Counted from the stretch's first letter, positions 52,283 through 61,888 are shown. The stretch: 64,000 nt of DNA from an uncultured Anaerolineae bacterium (GCA_903838415.1 CAILYI010000056.1:1-64000); one strand, 5' to 3'. Made by a program: numbers and translations. The notes: a model not told the origin generated them from the letters alone.

Positions 52283-52652
52283 AGAACCCTCCAGGGTGTG
52301 TCAGGTGAGTTTGAATGGCCTGCTCAATGACACAAAATGTTTTCGGTACAAAGAAATTGTACCACTCACGCCTGTCCCCGTGCCTTTCGGGGATGCAATG
52401 ACCGGGGCCACCCCCGCCAGTCCCTGTGCCTTTCGGGGATGCAGCTTTTGCCAAAGCAATGTCGCAGCGTGAATAAAGATTACCACCAGTAAGAATCGTT
52501 TCTACACCCGTAGGAATCGTTTCTACACCCACAGGAATCGTTTTACCAGCGGAAGAAATCATTTTTCCCGTAAAGGAATCACCAGCTTTGTTCAACTCAA
52601 TCGAAACACCCCCAAATAAAAATCCCGCTCCGCAGGGAACGGGATTTTGACA
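52283..52652. repeat. Gene-free stretch with two repeat families
   Basis: No gene is supported. A 24-base direct repeat, GTCCCYGTGCCTTTCGGGGATGCA, occurs at 52374-52397 and 52420-52443; the first copy has a CCCCG/CGGGG dyad. A 21-bp tandem array follows at 52491-52595 (units at 52491, 52512, 52533, 52554 and a decayed fifth), with core AGGAATCGTTTCTACACCC. That core has the near-dyad GAAtCGtTTC. The stretch ends in the terminator of the DUF3054 gene. Confidence 0.82.
52618..52648 (-). terminator. Terminator of the DUF3054 gene
   Basis: Stem AAAATCCCG / CGGGATTTT with a 12-base loop just past the stop codon of the minus-strand gene. The A-rich left arm gives a U-run in the minus-strand RNA. 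Confidence 0.75.
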
Positions 52653-53033
52653 TCATTTCGAACGCTTCAGCCAGCACCACAGCGCCCGCCAGGCCAGCAA
52701 TCCCAACCCCGAAGAGCCGCTCAGCACCACTCCAAAAATGGGGATGACCACCGTATTGAGCAGAAAAGCGCGCAGCAGCGCCGCCAGCGGCCCAGCAAAA
52801 ACCATCGCCAGGATCGGCCGCCACAACTGGCGCGCGTTGGAACTGTTTTCGGGCTGATACAAGCCCAAAAACGGCGCAATCGCAAACCAGCCCAACGTCA
52901 GCGGCAGGAAAGTGGTCAGCATGCGCGGCGCCAGGCTGACGCCCGTCTCACCGTGCGTGGCAAACCCAACCACGGTCACAACGGCAAGTGCGAGCACATC
53001 ACCAGCCAGCAAGGTTTTGGTGGATTTATCCAT
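52653..53033 (-). CDS. DUF3054 membrane protein
   Basis: The product has 126 residues with four hydrophobic segments. Features of DUF3054 are LLAGDVLALAVVTVVGFATHGE near the N-terminus and LWRPILAMVFAGPLAALLRA in the middle. Function is unknown. It starts nine bases after the Gfo/Idh stop and is probably the last gene of that transcript. Confidence 0.8.
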   Translation of the reverse strand: MDKSTKTLLAGDVLALAVVTVVGFATHGETGVSLAPRMLTTFLPLTLGWFAIAPFLGLYQPENSSNARQLWRPILAMVFAGPLAALLRAFLLNTVVIPIFGVVLSGSSGLGLLAWRALWCWLKRSK

Positions 53034-53041
53034 TGCACGGA

Positions 53042-54022
53042 CTAAAGATTAACCGGCCGCCCGGTTTTGGCGGATTCCAGCAGCGCAACAATCGCCGCCA
53101 CATTGGCGCGGCTGTCAGCCAGCGACATGTGCTGGGACTTGCCGGACAAAATGCAATCCGCCATGTCTTCGACTTCGCCGATATACAATTCCTGTGATGG
53201 GATGGTGATGCTCTCAGTTTTGTCTTCTCGGTACAGGCTGATTTTCTCGTCCAGGCCCGGCTTGAAGGGCGAGGGCACGGTAATCGTCCCTTCAGAGCCG
53301 ACAATTTCGATGTGGGTGCGGAAAGGGGTGCGGAATCCACTGTCGAACTGGGCGTAGACTTCGCCGGGGAATTTCATCTGTCCGAAAAAAGAATCATCCA
53401 CCCCGCTGCGCCCCGTCACCTGCTGACCAAAAACTTCCAGCGGCTCAGTCCCGATGATGAAACGCGCGAAGCTGATCGGATAGCAGCCCACATCCCAAAT
53501 GCTGCCGCCGCCCAGGGCCGGATCCAGCCGGATATTGACTTCCGAAGGCATGCTGAAGGTGAACGAACCGCGAACGAGCTGAAGTTTGCCAATCGCGCCG
53601 CTGGCAACCAGTTCCCTGGCTTTCAGCGTCTGCGGATGGTGGCGATACATAAAGGCTTCGGTCAAAACCCGTTTGTTTTCAGCCGCAGCCGCGGCCATCG
53701 CATCCACTTCAGCCACGCTCAAGCCAATCGGTTTTTCACACAAAACGTGCTTCCCAGCCTGCAGGGCTTTGATGGTCCATTCGGCGTGAATGTGATTGGG
53801 CGTTGAGTTGTAGATCACATCAACATCGGGATCAGCCAGCAGGCTTTCATACGAACCATGCGCCGTGGGAATATTCCATTCCCTGGCGTAGGCATCCGCC
53901 GAGACCTGCGAGCGGCTGCCAACCGCGGTGAGCACGTTGCGGGCGGATGCGCGCAGCGGCGTAATCAGAGCGCGGTTGATGTTGGCGGTGGAGAGTAATC
54001 CCCAGTTTAACGGTTTGGTCAT
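53042..54022 (-). CDS. Gfo/Idh/MocA-family oxidoreductase
   Basis: The product has 326 residues, with AAGGAG before the ATG. The N-terminal NAD(P)-binding fold begins WGLLSTANINRA, and CEKPIGLS contains the conserved E-K-P motif with the catalytic Lys. GGGSIWDVGCYPI supplies the conserved D-x-G-x-Y/H region of the substrate domain. Family members oxidise or reduce sugars and inositols. It lies 14 bases downstream of an aldo/keto reductase and beyond the arabinose operon, so sugar interconversion is likely. Confidence 0.88.
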   Translation of the reverse strand: MTKPLNWGLLSTANINRALITPLRASARNVLTAVGSRSQVSADAYAREWNIPTAHGSYESLLADPDVDVIYNSTPNHIHAEWTIKALQAGKHVLCEKPIGLSVAEVDAMAAAAAENKRVLTEAFMYRHHPQTLKARELVASGAIGKLQLVRGSFTFSMPSEVNIRLDPALGGGSIWDVGCYPISFARFIIGTEPLEVFGQQVTGRSGVDDSFFGQMKFPGEVYAQFDSGFRTPFRTHIEIVGSEGTITVPSPFKPGLDEKISLYREDKTESITIPSQELYIGEVEDMADCILSGKSQHMSLADSRANVAAIVALLESAKTGRPVNL

Positions 54023-54036
54023 TTTGAGCTCCTTTT

Positions 54037-55020
54037 TTACCAGTAGTGATGGACAAGTTCACGGATACGGGCCGCATAAATCGCGCGGATTTTCTCCATC
54101 ATGGCGGCATCCAGCACGGGCAGTTCGGCAGCTTTGGCATTATCCTCTGCTTGGGCCGGGTTTTTCGCGCCGGGGATGGTGCAGGTGACCGCCTCATGCA
54201 TCAAAATCCAGCGCAAGGCAAACTGCGGCATGCTCCAACCGGCCGGGACAAGCGCGCGTAGTTCTTCGACCGCCTGCAAACCAGTCTCATAATCGACGCC
54301 TGAGAAGGTCTCGCCGCGATCAAACGCCTCACCATGCCGGTTGAAGGCGCGATGATCATCCGATTCAAAGGTTGACTTGGCAGTCAGCTTGCCGGTCAAC
54401 ATGCCACTGGCGAGCGGCACACGCGCCAAAATCCCAACCTTGCGGCGGGTGGCTTCAGTAAAAAACAATTCGGCGGGACGCTGGCGGAAAATATTGAAGA
54501 TAATCTGCACACTCTGAACGTTGGGGAATTCGATAGCTTTGACCGCTTCCTCAACCTTTTCCACGCTGACGCCGTAATAGCGCAACTTCCCGGCCCGGAC
54601 GAGATCATCGAGCACGCCGAAAGTTTCAGGCATGTAATAGACTTCAGTCGGCGGACAATGCAGCTGCAACAGATCAATCGCTTCAGCGTTCAGGTTTTTC
54701 AGGCTGCGTTCCACAAAAGCGGTCAGGTTTTCGCGGTTATAGCCGCCAGCCACGTGCGGATTCAACCGTCGACCGGCCTTGGTGGCCACGTAAATGGTTT
54801 CCTTGCGCTCCTTGAGCAGCTGCGCCACCAGCCGCTCCGAACGCCCGTCGCCATAGACATCCGCGGTATCGATAAAATTAACGCCCAGGTCGATGGACCG
54901 GTGCAGGGCGGCAAGCGAATCCTTGTCATCCACGCTGCCCCACGAGCCGCCAATCGCCCAAGCGCCAAACGAAACAGTGGAAACTTTCCAGCCGGTGCGG
55001 CCAAGTTCACGATATTGCAT
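54037..55020 (-). CDS. Aldo/keto reductase
   Basis: The product has 327 residues, with GGAGGA before the ATG. The catalytic tetrad is visible as Asp and Tyr in FIDTADVYGDG, Lys in VATKAG and His in LLQLHCPP. The NADPH-binding C-terminal segment is CTIPGAKNPAQAEDN. It reduces aldehydes or sugars, and probably pairs with the Gfo/Idh gene that follows. TATAAT at 55107-55112 on the minus strand gives it a promoter independent of the ara genes. Confidence 0.9.
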   Translation of the reverse strand: MQYRELGRTGWKVSTVSFGAWAIGGSWGSVDDKDSLAALHRSIDLGVNFIDTADVYGDGRSERLVAQLLKERKETIYVATKAGRRLNPHVAGGYNRENLTAFVERSLKNLNAEAIDLLQLHCPPTEVYYMPETFGVLDDLVRAGKLRYYGVSVEKVEEAVKAIEFPNVQSVQIIFNIFRQRPAELFFTEATRRKVGILARVPLASGMLTGKLTAKSTFESDDHRAFNRHGEAFDRGETFSGVDYETGLQAVEELRALVPAGWSMPQFALRWILMHEAVTCTIPGAKNPAQAEDNAKAAELPVLDAAMMEKIRAIYAARIRELVHHYW

Positions 55021-55106
55021 CAGTCGTTTCCTCCAAAGTCAAAGGGTAGGGAGCGCGGCATCCTGAAAGACAAAATCCGCCACACCATCCCCCACCATTA
55101 TAAAGT

Positions 55107-55112
55107 GCAATC
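55107..55112 (-). promoter_or_regulatory. -10 box upstream of the aldo/keto reductase gene
   Basis: TATAAT on the minus strand lies between the ara-operon hairpin and the reductase gene. It implies an untranslated leader of roughly 80 bases. Confidence 0.4.
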
Positions 55113-55116
55113 TCCC

Positions 55117-55147
55117 CTGCCGGGCAGAGGAGATTGCGGTTCACGTC
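55117..55147 (-). terminator. Hairpin at the end of the arabinose operon
   Basis: Stem GCAATCTCC / GGAGATTGC continued by CTGC / GCAG with a 3-base loop, nine bases past the araA stop. It lacks a clear U-run, so it may be an attenuating or mRNA-stabilising hairpin rather than a full terminator. Confidence 0.55.
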
Positions 55148-55155
55148 AATACGGT

Positions 55156-56661
55156 TTACAGCCCTTTTGAAAGCTGATAGTACAGGTCATTCCAGCGCAG
55201 TTTGTCTTTGAATTCATCCACGCGGGTATTTTCGTCGATCAGCAGGAACTCGATCCCGGCCATATCGGCAAAATCTTGCAGATGTTCGGCAGTGACGGAA
55301 TAGCTGAAACTGGTATGATGCGCGCCGCCAGCGTAAATCCAGGCCGCGGCAGCCGTCTTGAGATTGGGACGCGGCAGCCAGAGCGCGCGCGCCACTGGCA
55401 GTTTGGGCAGCGGCTCGTCGGTCGGTACCACATCAACGATATTAGCAACCATGCGGAAGCGCTGACCCATGTCCATGATGGAAGCGCCGATCGCCGGGCC
55501 GGTGTTGGCATCGAAAATCAGGCGCACCGGGTCAGCTTTGCCACCGATGGAAAGCGGCAAAATCTCCAGTTTGGGTTTGTTCGAGGCGATCGATTCGCAG
55601 ATTTCGAGCATGTGCGCGCCCAAGACCTTATCACCCGAAGCGCTGAAGTGATAGGTGTAATCTTCCATGAAGCTGACGCCGCCTTTCAGCCCGGCAGCCA
55701 TCACTTTCATCGCGCGAACAAGCGCCGACGTTTTCCAGTCACCTTCTGCGCCGAAGCCGTAACCGTCGCGCATCAGGCGCTGCACAGCCAGCCCGGGAAG
55801 CTGCGCCAATCCGTGCAAATCTTCAAAGGTGGTTGTAAAGGCATTGAAATTACCGGCCTGCAGGAAGTTGCGCAGCCCGAGTTCAATGCGCGCGCCTTCG
55901 CGCAGGGAAGTGTTGCGCTCGCCGCCAGGGCGCAGAGCGGCAGCGACGTCATATTCATCCAGGTATTGATTGACGAGTTGGTCGATTTCGGCATCAGTGA
56001 CCCGATTCACTACCTTGACCAGATCGCCCACCCCGTAGCCATAGACATCGTACCCGAGCCGAATCTGCGCCTCGACTTTATCGCCTTCGGTGACAGCCAC
56101 GTCGCGCATATTATCGCCAAAACGGGCCACTTTGCCGCCCTGCGAATCGGCCCAGGCGCTGGCAGCGCGCGTCCATGCGCCGATGCTGGATTGGACTTCT
56201 TCATCCTTCCAGAAACCCACCACCACCTTGCGATTCAGTCGCAGGCGGCTGCCGATGAATCCGAATTCACGATCACCGTGCGCCGCCTGATTCAGGTTCA
56301 TGAAGTTCATGTCAATCTCAGCCCAGGGAATTTCGCGGTTGTACTGGGTATGCAGGTGCAGGAAAGGCTTCTTGAGTTGAGTCAGTCCGGCAATCCACAT
56401 TTTGGCTGGTGAAAATGTGTGCATCCAGGTAATCAAGCCCACGCAATTTTTCGTGGAATTGGCTTCCAGGCACAAGTCACGGATGGCTTCGGCTGAGGTC
56501 AACACCGGTTTGAACACCACCCGCACCGGAATCTGCGCCGAAGACCCTAAATATGCGGCCATCTCGCGCGAATGTTCGGCAACCTGCTCGAGTGTTTTGG
56601 GACCATATAGATGCTGGCTGCCGGTCACAAACCAGACTTCATTTTGTTTTAAGTCGATCAT
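55156..56661 (-). CDS. araA: L-arabinose isomerase
   Basis: The product has 501 residues, the usual length. Motifs include [12 protein letters not shown] at the N-terminus, [38 protein letters not shown] with the catalytic Glu, and FMEDYTYHF with the second metal-binding Glu. It converts L-arabinose to L-ribulose using Mn2+ in the cytoplasm. It is the last of four genes transcribed from the LacI-controlled divergent promoter, after araD and araB. Confidence 0.97.
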   Translation of the reverse strand: MIDLKQNEVWFVTGSQHLYGPKTLEQVAEHSREMAAYLGSSAQIPVRVVFKPVLTSAEAIRDLCLEANSTKNCVGLITWMHTFSPAKMWIAGLTQLKKPFLHLHTQYNREIPWAEIDMNFMNLNQAAHGDREFGFIGSRLRLNRKVVVGFWKDEEVQSSIGAWTRAASAWADSQGGKVARFGDNMRDVAVTEGDKVEAQIRLGYDVYGYGVGDLVKVVNRVTDAEIDQLVNQYLDEYDVAAALRPGGERNTSLREGARIELGLRNFLQAGNFNAFTTTFEDLHGLAQLPGLAVQRLMRDGYGFGAEGDWKTSALVRAMKVMAAGLKGGVSFMEDYTYHFSASGDKVLGAHMLEICESIASNKPKLEILPLSIGGKADPVRLIFDANTGPAIGASIMDMGQRFRMVANIVDVVPTDEPLPKLPVARALWLPRPNLKTAAAAWIYAGGAHHTSFSYSVTAEHLQDFADMAGIEFLLIDENTRVDEFKDKLRWNDLYYQLSKGL

Positions 56662-56691
56662 GAGAATTACTCCTGTGGATAAAGAGAAAAG

Positions 56692-57333
56692 CTACTGCCC
56701 ATAAACATGGGTGTAGCGATAGTGTAGTTTTTCAACATTTTCAGCGGGGATGACATCCGGGGTTCCAATTTGGAGCGCCATCCAGACCGTGGCGGCAATA
56801 TCCTCGACCATCACGGCCGATTTCACCGCCGACTGACCGCTGCTGCCAATCGTGAAAACGCCGTGATTTTTAAGCAGCACAGCGGTCGATGTACCAATAC
56901 ATTCGATGACCTGCTTGCCAATCTCCTCGCCGCCGATCAACGCAAACCCGGCGCACGGAATTTCGCAGCCAAATTCGTCAGCCTGCGCTGTCAGATAAAC
57001 CGGGATTGGTTTGTTGACCGCCGCGAAAGCAGTCGCATAACGCGAGTGGGTATGAACCACGCCATTCACATCTTCCCGCTGACGATAGATATACAAATGG
57101 CTGGCGGTATCAGAGGATGGCTTGAGACTACCTTCCAGGATTTTGCCGTTTAAATCCACAACGACCATGTCTTCGGCGCGCAAATCTTCATAGCGGACGC
57201 CGCTGGGTTTGATGACCACCAATCCACTTTGCGGGTCGCGAATGCTGACGTTGCCGCCAGTCCACACCACCAGGTTGTGTTTGGGCAATTCAAGGTGTAG
57301 TTTAACCAACTCAGCTTTTATGTTTTCGAGCAT
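56692..57333 (-). CDS. araD: L-ribulose-5-phosphate 4-epimerase
   Basis: The product has 213 residues, with GAGGAG before the ATG. It is a class II aldolase-fold enzyme: TGGNVSIRD and KPSGVRYEDL bind phosphate, and the zinc ligands are in VHTHSRYATAFA and the distal LLKNHGVF. It converts L-ribulose-5-P to D-xylulose-5-P and so connects arabinose to the pentose phosphate pathway. It sits between araB and araA. Confidence 0.94.
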   Translation of the reverse strand: MLENIKAELVKLHLELPKHNLVVWTGGNVSIRDPQSGLVVIKPSGVRYEDLRAEDMVVVDLNGKILEGSLKPSSDTASHLYIYRQREDVNGVVHTHSRYATAFAAVNKPIPVYLTAQADEFGCEIPCAGFALIGGEEIGKQVIECIGTSTAVLLKNHGVFTIGSSGQSAVKSAVMVEDIAATVWMALQIGTPDVIPAENVEKLHYRYTHVYGQ

Positions 57334-57378
57334 GGATTCTCCTCGTCATTAACGGGATACAATCCCATCCGTGCAGTT

Positions 57379-59052
57379 TTAGGCCTTGATCTGTTCCGCT
57401 TTGATCTTCTTCAAGCGTTTCATCACGTCGTTTTCGCCGCGGCCGAAATAATCGTGCAGGGTGAGATATTCAGCAAACAACTGGTCATAGATTTTCGTGG
57501 CGGCAGGATTGGGCTTAAAGGTTTCATCTTTGAGTCTGCCCATCACCGGCGCGGCATCATAGATGGAGTCATAGCCGCCCGCCGCTTTGCCAGCCGCGAC
57601 GGCTCCAAACATGGCCGAACCCAGCGCCGGAGTCTGCCCGGAAGCGGAGACTTTGAACTCGCGCCCGGTCACATCCGCATAAATCTGCATCAGCAGCTTG
57701 TTCTTTTCGGGCAAGCCGCCACAGGCCACCAACTCGGTCACGGGAACGCCGTTTTTTTCGAGCGCTTCCACGATGACGCGGGTTCCATAGGCGGTGGCTT
57801 CAATCAGGGCGCGATAAATTTCCTCGGGCCGAGTCAACAAGGTCATCCCGATTAACATCCCGGTTAGATCGACATCCACCAGCACCGAGCGGTTGCCATT
57901 CCACCAATCCAGCGCTACCAATCCGCTCTCGCCCGGTTTCAGCCTGGCGGCTTTTTCCTCCAGCAATTGATGGATATTGATGCCGCGCGACTGGGCTTCC
58001 CGCTCGTAAGCGGCGGGCACGCAGTTTTCCGTAAACCAGGCAAAGTGATCACCCACGCAGGATTGTCCGGCTTCGTAGCCAAATAATCCGGGCAAAATGC
58101 CATCTTCCACATAACCACAAATGCCGGGAACCAGGTGTTCTTCCTTCCCCAGCACCATGTGACAGGTGGATGTGCCCATGATCATCACCATGCGACCCGA
58201 CTCCACCACCGTCGTGGCCGGGACAGCGACATGCGCATCCACATTGGCGATGGCCACGGCGGTACCGGGTTTGAGCCCTGTCCACTTTGCGGCCTGTTCA
58301 GTCAGCCCACCGGCCTTATCGCCAATCGGGCGGATGTCGCGAGTCATCTTTTCATCAATGACATTTTCCAGCAGCGGATTTAGCGCCGCAAAATAGGCTT
58401 TCTCAGGGAAACCTTCGCGCTTCGACCAGAGCGCCTTGTAACCGGCGGTGCAGCTGTTGCGCGTCTCCACGCCGGTCAGCTGCCAGACCACCCAATCCGC
58501 CGCTTCGAGCAGGCGATCGGCGGCGGCGTAGATTTCGGGCGCTTCGTTGGCGATTTGCAGCGCCTTGGAGAAAAACCACTCCGACGAAATTTTGCCGCCA
58601 TAACGATCCAGCCAGCCTTCACCCATTTTCCGGGCGGTGGCGTTGATGATATCGGCTTCTGGCTGCGCAGAATGATGCTTCCACAACTTCACCCAGGCGT
58701 GCGGCTTCTGACGATATTCAGGCAGCGTACACAAAGGTGTGCCATCCGCCTTGACCGGCAGCATGGTGCAGGCGGTGAAATCCACGCCCAGGCCGATCAC
58801 ATCCGCCGGGTCAACGCCTGATTGCGCTAGAACCGCCGGGACTGTGTTCTGAAAAGTCCGCAGGTAATCTTCGGGATCCTGCAGCGCCCAATCCGGCTCC
58901 AGGTGCAGGCCGCTCTCGGGCAAAACCTCGTCGATGACGGAATGCGAATACTGGTAGACGGCCATCGCCACTTCACGACCATCGGCCACATCCACCAGCA
59001 TGGCTCGCCCGCTTTCAGTGCCAAAATCAACGCCAATCGTGTACTTTGTCAT
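57379..59052 (-). CDS. araB: Ribulokinase
   Basis: The product has 557 residues. It is an FGGY-family kinase: [15 protein letters not shown] is the N-terminal phosphate loop, [14 protein letters not shown] carries the catalytic Asp region, and [10 protein letters not shown] and [18 protein letters not shown] belong to the C-terminal ATP-binding half. It phosphorylates L-ribulose at C5. The AGGAG site precedes the ATG. Confidence 0.95.
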   Translation of the reverse strand: MTKYTIGVDFGTESGRAMLVDVADGREVAMAVYQYSHSVIDEVLPESGLHLEPDWALQDPEDYLRTFQNTVPAVLAQSGVDPADVIGLGVDFTACTMLPVKADGTPLCTLPEYRQKPHAWVKLWKHHSAQPEADIINATARKMGEGWLDRYGGKISSEWFFSKALQIANEAPEIYAAADRLLEAADWVVWQLTGVETRNSCTAGYKALWSKREGFPEKAYFAALNPLLENVIDEKMTRDIRPIGDKAGGLTEQAAKWTGLKPGTAVAIANVDAHVAVPATTVVESGRMVMIMGTSTCHMVLGKEEHLVPGICGYVEDGILPGLFGYEAGQSCVGDHFAWFTENCVPAAYEREAQSRGINIHQLLEEKAARLKPGESGLVALDWWNGNRSVLVDVDLTGMLIGMTLLTRPEEIYRALIEATAYGTRVIVEALEKNGVPVTELVACGGLPEKNKLLMQIYADVTGREFKVSASGQTPALGSAMFGAVAAGKAAGGYDSIYDAAPVMGRLKDETFKPNPAATKIYDQLFAEYLTLHDYFGRGENDVMKRLKKIKAEQIKA

Positions 59053-59070
59053 AAAATATCTCCTAATTGG

Positions 59071-60066
59071 TTAAATGTTGATAACGACTTTCAGCCCAAC
59101 CCGCCGCTCCGCGACATCAAACGCCTGCGCGGCCTGCTCCAGCGGGAAACAATGCGTCACCAGTGAGCGCACATCCACCAGCCCTTTTGAAACCATCTCA
59201 ATCGCGCGCGGATAGGTGTGTTTCATCCGTCGCACCAGCTTGATCGTCAGCCCTTTTCGCCGCGCCACCCCGGCCGAAAACACCGTCTTGTCATCCGATG
59301 GGATTCCGACCAGGATAACTTTTCCACCAGGGACAACGGCGGCGAACGCATCCTCAACCGCTCCCTGCCCCCCGGCAACTTCGAAGGCCACATCGACGCC
59401 CCGTTTAAGGGTCGCCGCCAGGATTGGACTCACATTGGGCTGGTCATCCGTTAAAAAGGCGTGCTGCGCCCCGCAAGCTTTGGCCGCTTCCACCCGGTGC
59501 GGAAGTTTATCAGTCGCGACAATATTGGTTGCGCCTGAAAGCTTCGCCAGTTGGATGATGAGCAGCCCAATCGGGCCGCAGCCGAACACCCCAACCGTCA
59601 TCCCGGCCTTGAGATGCGCCAGATCTACCGCATGGATGGCCACGCCCAGCGGCTCCAGCATGGCGCCGTCCTCGTTTGAAATCGTATCAGGGATGGGGAA
59701 AAGACAGCTCTCGTCCCAGGCCATGAATTCGCGCAGCGCGCCATCCACGCCGCCATGCCCGGCAAATCTCACATCCGGGCACAAATTTGGATGCCCGCGC
59801 AGGCAATATTCACACTTCCCGCACGGGATAGCAGGTTCCACTGCCACGCGTTCGCCGGTTTCTGTAACGGCAGCAAACTCATGCCCCAGCACCAGCGGAG
59901 CTGTCAAATGAGCATCTCCGATGCCCTGTTCAGCAAACCAATGCAAATCTGAGCCACAAATACCAACGGAAGTAATCTTTAACAAGGCCTGTCCCTGGGC
60001 TGAAACGGGCTTTGGTTCTTCGTGCAAGCGAACATCGCGCAAACCATGTAAACGTAAGACTTTCAT
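59071..60066 (-). CDS. Zinc-dependent polyol/sugar dehydrogenase (MDR)
   Basis: The product has 331 residues. The catalytic zinc ligands are in GICGSDLHW and GHEFAAV, and the structural zinc is CGKCEYCLRGHPNLC. The cofactor loop is VGVFGCGPIGLL, and LEPLGVAIHAVD is the usual E-P-L segment of sorbitol or xylitol-type dehydrogenases. It is the first gene of the arabinose operon, directly after the operator. It may oxidise L-arabinitol or another polyol to feed the same pathway. Confidence 0.88.
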   Translation of the reverse strand: MKVLRLHGLRDVRLHEEPKPVSAQGQALLKITSVGICGSDLHWFAEQGIGDAHLTAPLVLGHEFAAVTETGERVAVEPAIPCGKCEYCLRGHPNLCPDVRFAGHGGVDGALREFMAWDESCLFPIPDTISNEDGAMLEPLGVAIHAVDLAHLKAGMTVGVFGCGPIGLLIIQLAKLSGATNIVATDKLPHRVEAAKACGAQHAFLTDDQPNVSPILAATLKRGVDVAFEVAGGQGAVEDAFAAVVPGGKVILVGIPSDDKTVFSAGVARRKGLTIKLVRRMKHTYPRAIEMVSKGLVDVRSLVTHCFPLEQAAQAFDVAERRVGLKVVINI

Positions 60067-60088
60067 TTTATTTTCCTGAAAAAACCTT

Positions 60089-60110
60089 CGTTATCGTTAC
60101 CGTTATCGTT
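60089..60110. promoter_or_regulatory. Probable LacI-type operator
   Basis: CGTTATCGTTACCGTTATCGTT contains two 12-base CGTTATCGTTAC-type repeats. The inner GTTACC-GTTATC has imperfect dyad symmetry about a central CG, as do LacI/GalR-family operators. It overlaps the -35 box of the regulator and the presumed start site of the ara operon, so one bound repressor could block both. Confidence 0.6.
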
Positions 60111-60137
60111 CACAATATATTATAACAAAGGTATAAT
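60109..60137 (+). promoter_or_regulatory. Promoter of the LacI-type regulator
   Basis: TTCACA -35 (60109-60114), a 17-base spacer and TATAAT -10 (60132-60137). The leader to ATG 60180 is about 36 bases. Confidence 0.7.
60119..60124 (-). promoter_or_regulatory. -10 box of the arabinose operon
   Basis: TATAAT on the minus strand, with a weak TTGTAT candidate -35 18 bases upstream. Transcription would begin near 60112, next to the operator. Confidence 0.55.
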
Positions 60138-60179
60138 AGAAAATACAATAGCAATACTTATCCATCACGGGTGAACATA

Positions 60180-61208
60180 ATGGCTCGTCAAAGAGTTCCG
60201 AAGACCACCATCAAAGACATTGCCCAGATGTGCAAAGTCTCCACGCAAACTGTTTCGCGTGTCATCAACAATCGGCCGGATGTCTCGCCGGATACCCGTA
60301 CCGCGGTGGAGAAAGCCATTGCCGAGATGGGCTACCGCCCCAGCGCCCTGGCGCGCAGCCTGGTGCAGCAGCGCAGTTACACCCTCGGGGTAATCCTGGC
60401 GGGCTTACGCTATGTGGGCGTATCACAGACCCTGAATGGCATTGCCGAACAATGCGAAGCCTCGGGCTATGCCATGTTTGTCAAAGAACTGCCGCGCTTC
60501 GACACCCCCAATATCGTTCCGGTCGTTGAAGCGCTCATGGCGCACCAGGTGGAGGGCATCATCTTCGCCGCGCCGGAATTCAACGAAAACGTTAAAATCG
60601 CCCAATCACAGTTACCGGCCTCCGTCCCGCCGATTGTGTTCCTGAAAAGCCAGCCCAACCCCAATTATGACACCATCAACGTTGAAAATTATAATGGCGC
60701 GAAAAAAGCGGTCGAATATCTGCTTTCACGCGGCAGGCGGCAAATCGGATTAATCACCGGTCCGATCGAGTGGCTAGAAGCCCGTCAGCGCAAACAAGGC
60801 TGGGAAGATACGTTGAAAAGCGTCGGGGTGGAGGTGACCTCCCGAAACTGGTCAATCGGCAACTGGTCATCGGCTAGCGGAGAGTCCGCTTTCGCCGAAT
60901 TAATCCAGAAATATCCTGAGATGGATGCCGTTTTTGCGGGGAATGACCAGATGGCGCTAGGGGTACTCCATTATGCCCATAAAAATGGAATTCGAGTGCC
61001 TGCAGATCTGGCGGTGATCGGCTTCGACGATCTAACCGAGGCGGCTTATTTTACCCCGGCCCTGACCACCATCACCCACCCGCTGCGGGAATTGGGAATT
61101 CGGGCGGTGAAAACCATTTTGGAACAAATCGAAGGAACCGAACATCACCAACCCGGCCGGGCCATGACCCTGCAAACCGAGTTGATTGTGCGGGATAGCA
61201 CCTCATGA
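60180..61208 (+). CDS. LacI-family transcriptional regulator of the arabinose operon
   Basis: The product has 342 residues from ATG 60180. The helix-turn-helix is TTIKDIAQMCKVSTQTVSRVI, with the hinge helix in PSALARSLVQQRSYTLG. The effector domain is a periplasmic-binding-protein fold with VEGIIFAAPE and AGNDQMALGVLHYA. It is divergent from the dehydrogenase-araBDA operon and shares a probable operator with it. Arabinose or a derivative is the likely inducer; this is inferred from position, because AraR of Bacillus is of another subfamily at the N-terminus. Confidence 0.9.
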   Translation: MARQRVPKTTIKDIAQMCKVSTQTVSRVINNRPDVSPDTRTAVEKAIAEMGYRPSALARSLVQQRSYTLGVILAGLRYVGVSQTLNGIAEQCEASGYAMFVKELPRFDTPNIVPVVEALMAHQVEGIIFAAPEFNENVKIAQSQLPASVPPIVFLKSQPNPNYDTINVENYNGAKKAVEYLLSRGRRQIGLITGPIEWLEARQRKQGWEDTLKSVGVEVTSRNWSIGNWSSASGESAFAELIQKYPEMDAVFAGNDQMALGVLHYAHKNGIRVPADLAVIGFDDLTEAAYFTPALTTITHPLRELGIRAVKTILEQIEGTEHHQPGRAMTLQTELIVRDSTS

Positions 61209-61462
61209 AGCATCGCTCGCTGGAGTTTTTTCCTGAAGAGGGCAAACCGACGGCACCGGAGATTGCTGACCGCCACCCGGCAAGGTGAATTCAATCGCTA
61301 ACAGCATGCTGGCGATCAAAAATATTTTATAAACTGGGCTTGTGTTCGTCCGGCCTCAATAAATACAGCTTGAACGAAGGGCAGAGATTTGGGGGATTTT
61401 CCACTTTCCAGCAATTACACTCAGACTAATCACTACAGCGGGCGATCCGTGACCGATCAACT

Positions 61463-61786
61463 TTATTCCTTTTTGGTTTTGGAAAGTTTGATGCTCACAT
61501 CCGTAGGCAAGGCCAGCCCGGCCTCAATTTCAATCGCTTTGATAACTCCCACCGGGACGGGACAGGCCGCATGTGTGCAGAATTTGACGCCCATCTCGTG
61601 AGTTTTGGGCATGGTGCGTTTAAACGAGATTTCCTTGTAAGGATCAACCTCCGTCAACTCTTCGCCCATGCGCCGGATGGCGGCACACTCACTGGTAATG
61701 TTAATTTTACAGACACTGCCATCCATGGTTGTATTGACCTGACTTGAGTAACCACAATTCCCGGCGAAGATATCAGCTTGAGCCAT
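61463..61786 (-). CDS. Small Cys-containing protein, DUF6951-like
   Basis: The product has 107 residues with AAGGAG before the ATG. Six cysteines are placed as NCGYSS, VCKINITSEC and FCTHAACPVP, and could form a metal site. It is soluble with no signal peptide. The C-terminus is Lys-rich (KLSKTKKE). A family name is given from overall appearance only. The intergenic stretch from 61209 to it (about 250 bases) holds nothing else that I can identify. Confidence 0.7.
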   Translation of the reverse strand: MAQADIFAGNCGYSSQVNTTMDGSVCKINITSECAAIRRMGEELTEVDPYKEISFKRTMPKTHEMGVKFCTHAACPVPVGVIKAIEIEAGLALPTDVSIKLSKTKKE

Positions 61787-61888
61787 AAAACTCTCCTTAT
61801 CAATAATTTTTTAACAGCGCAATTTTACCCGTTTAGATGCCAATAATTTGAGAAAGTTCCATGAGTATTCAAGCCCGCCTGCGTTTGT

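Noticed and set aside
61389-61601. Plus-strand frame after the LacI-type gene
   Set aside because: It overlaps antisense to the small Cys-containing gene, which has a good ribosome-binding site and protein-like composition.
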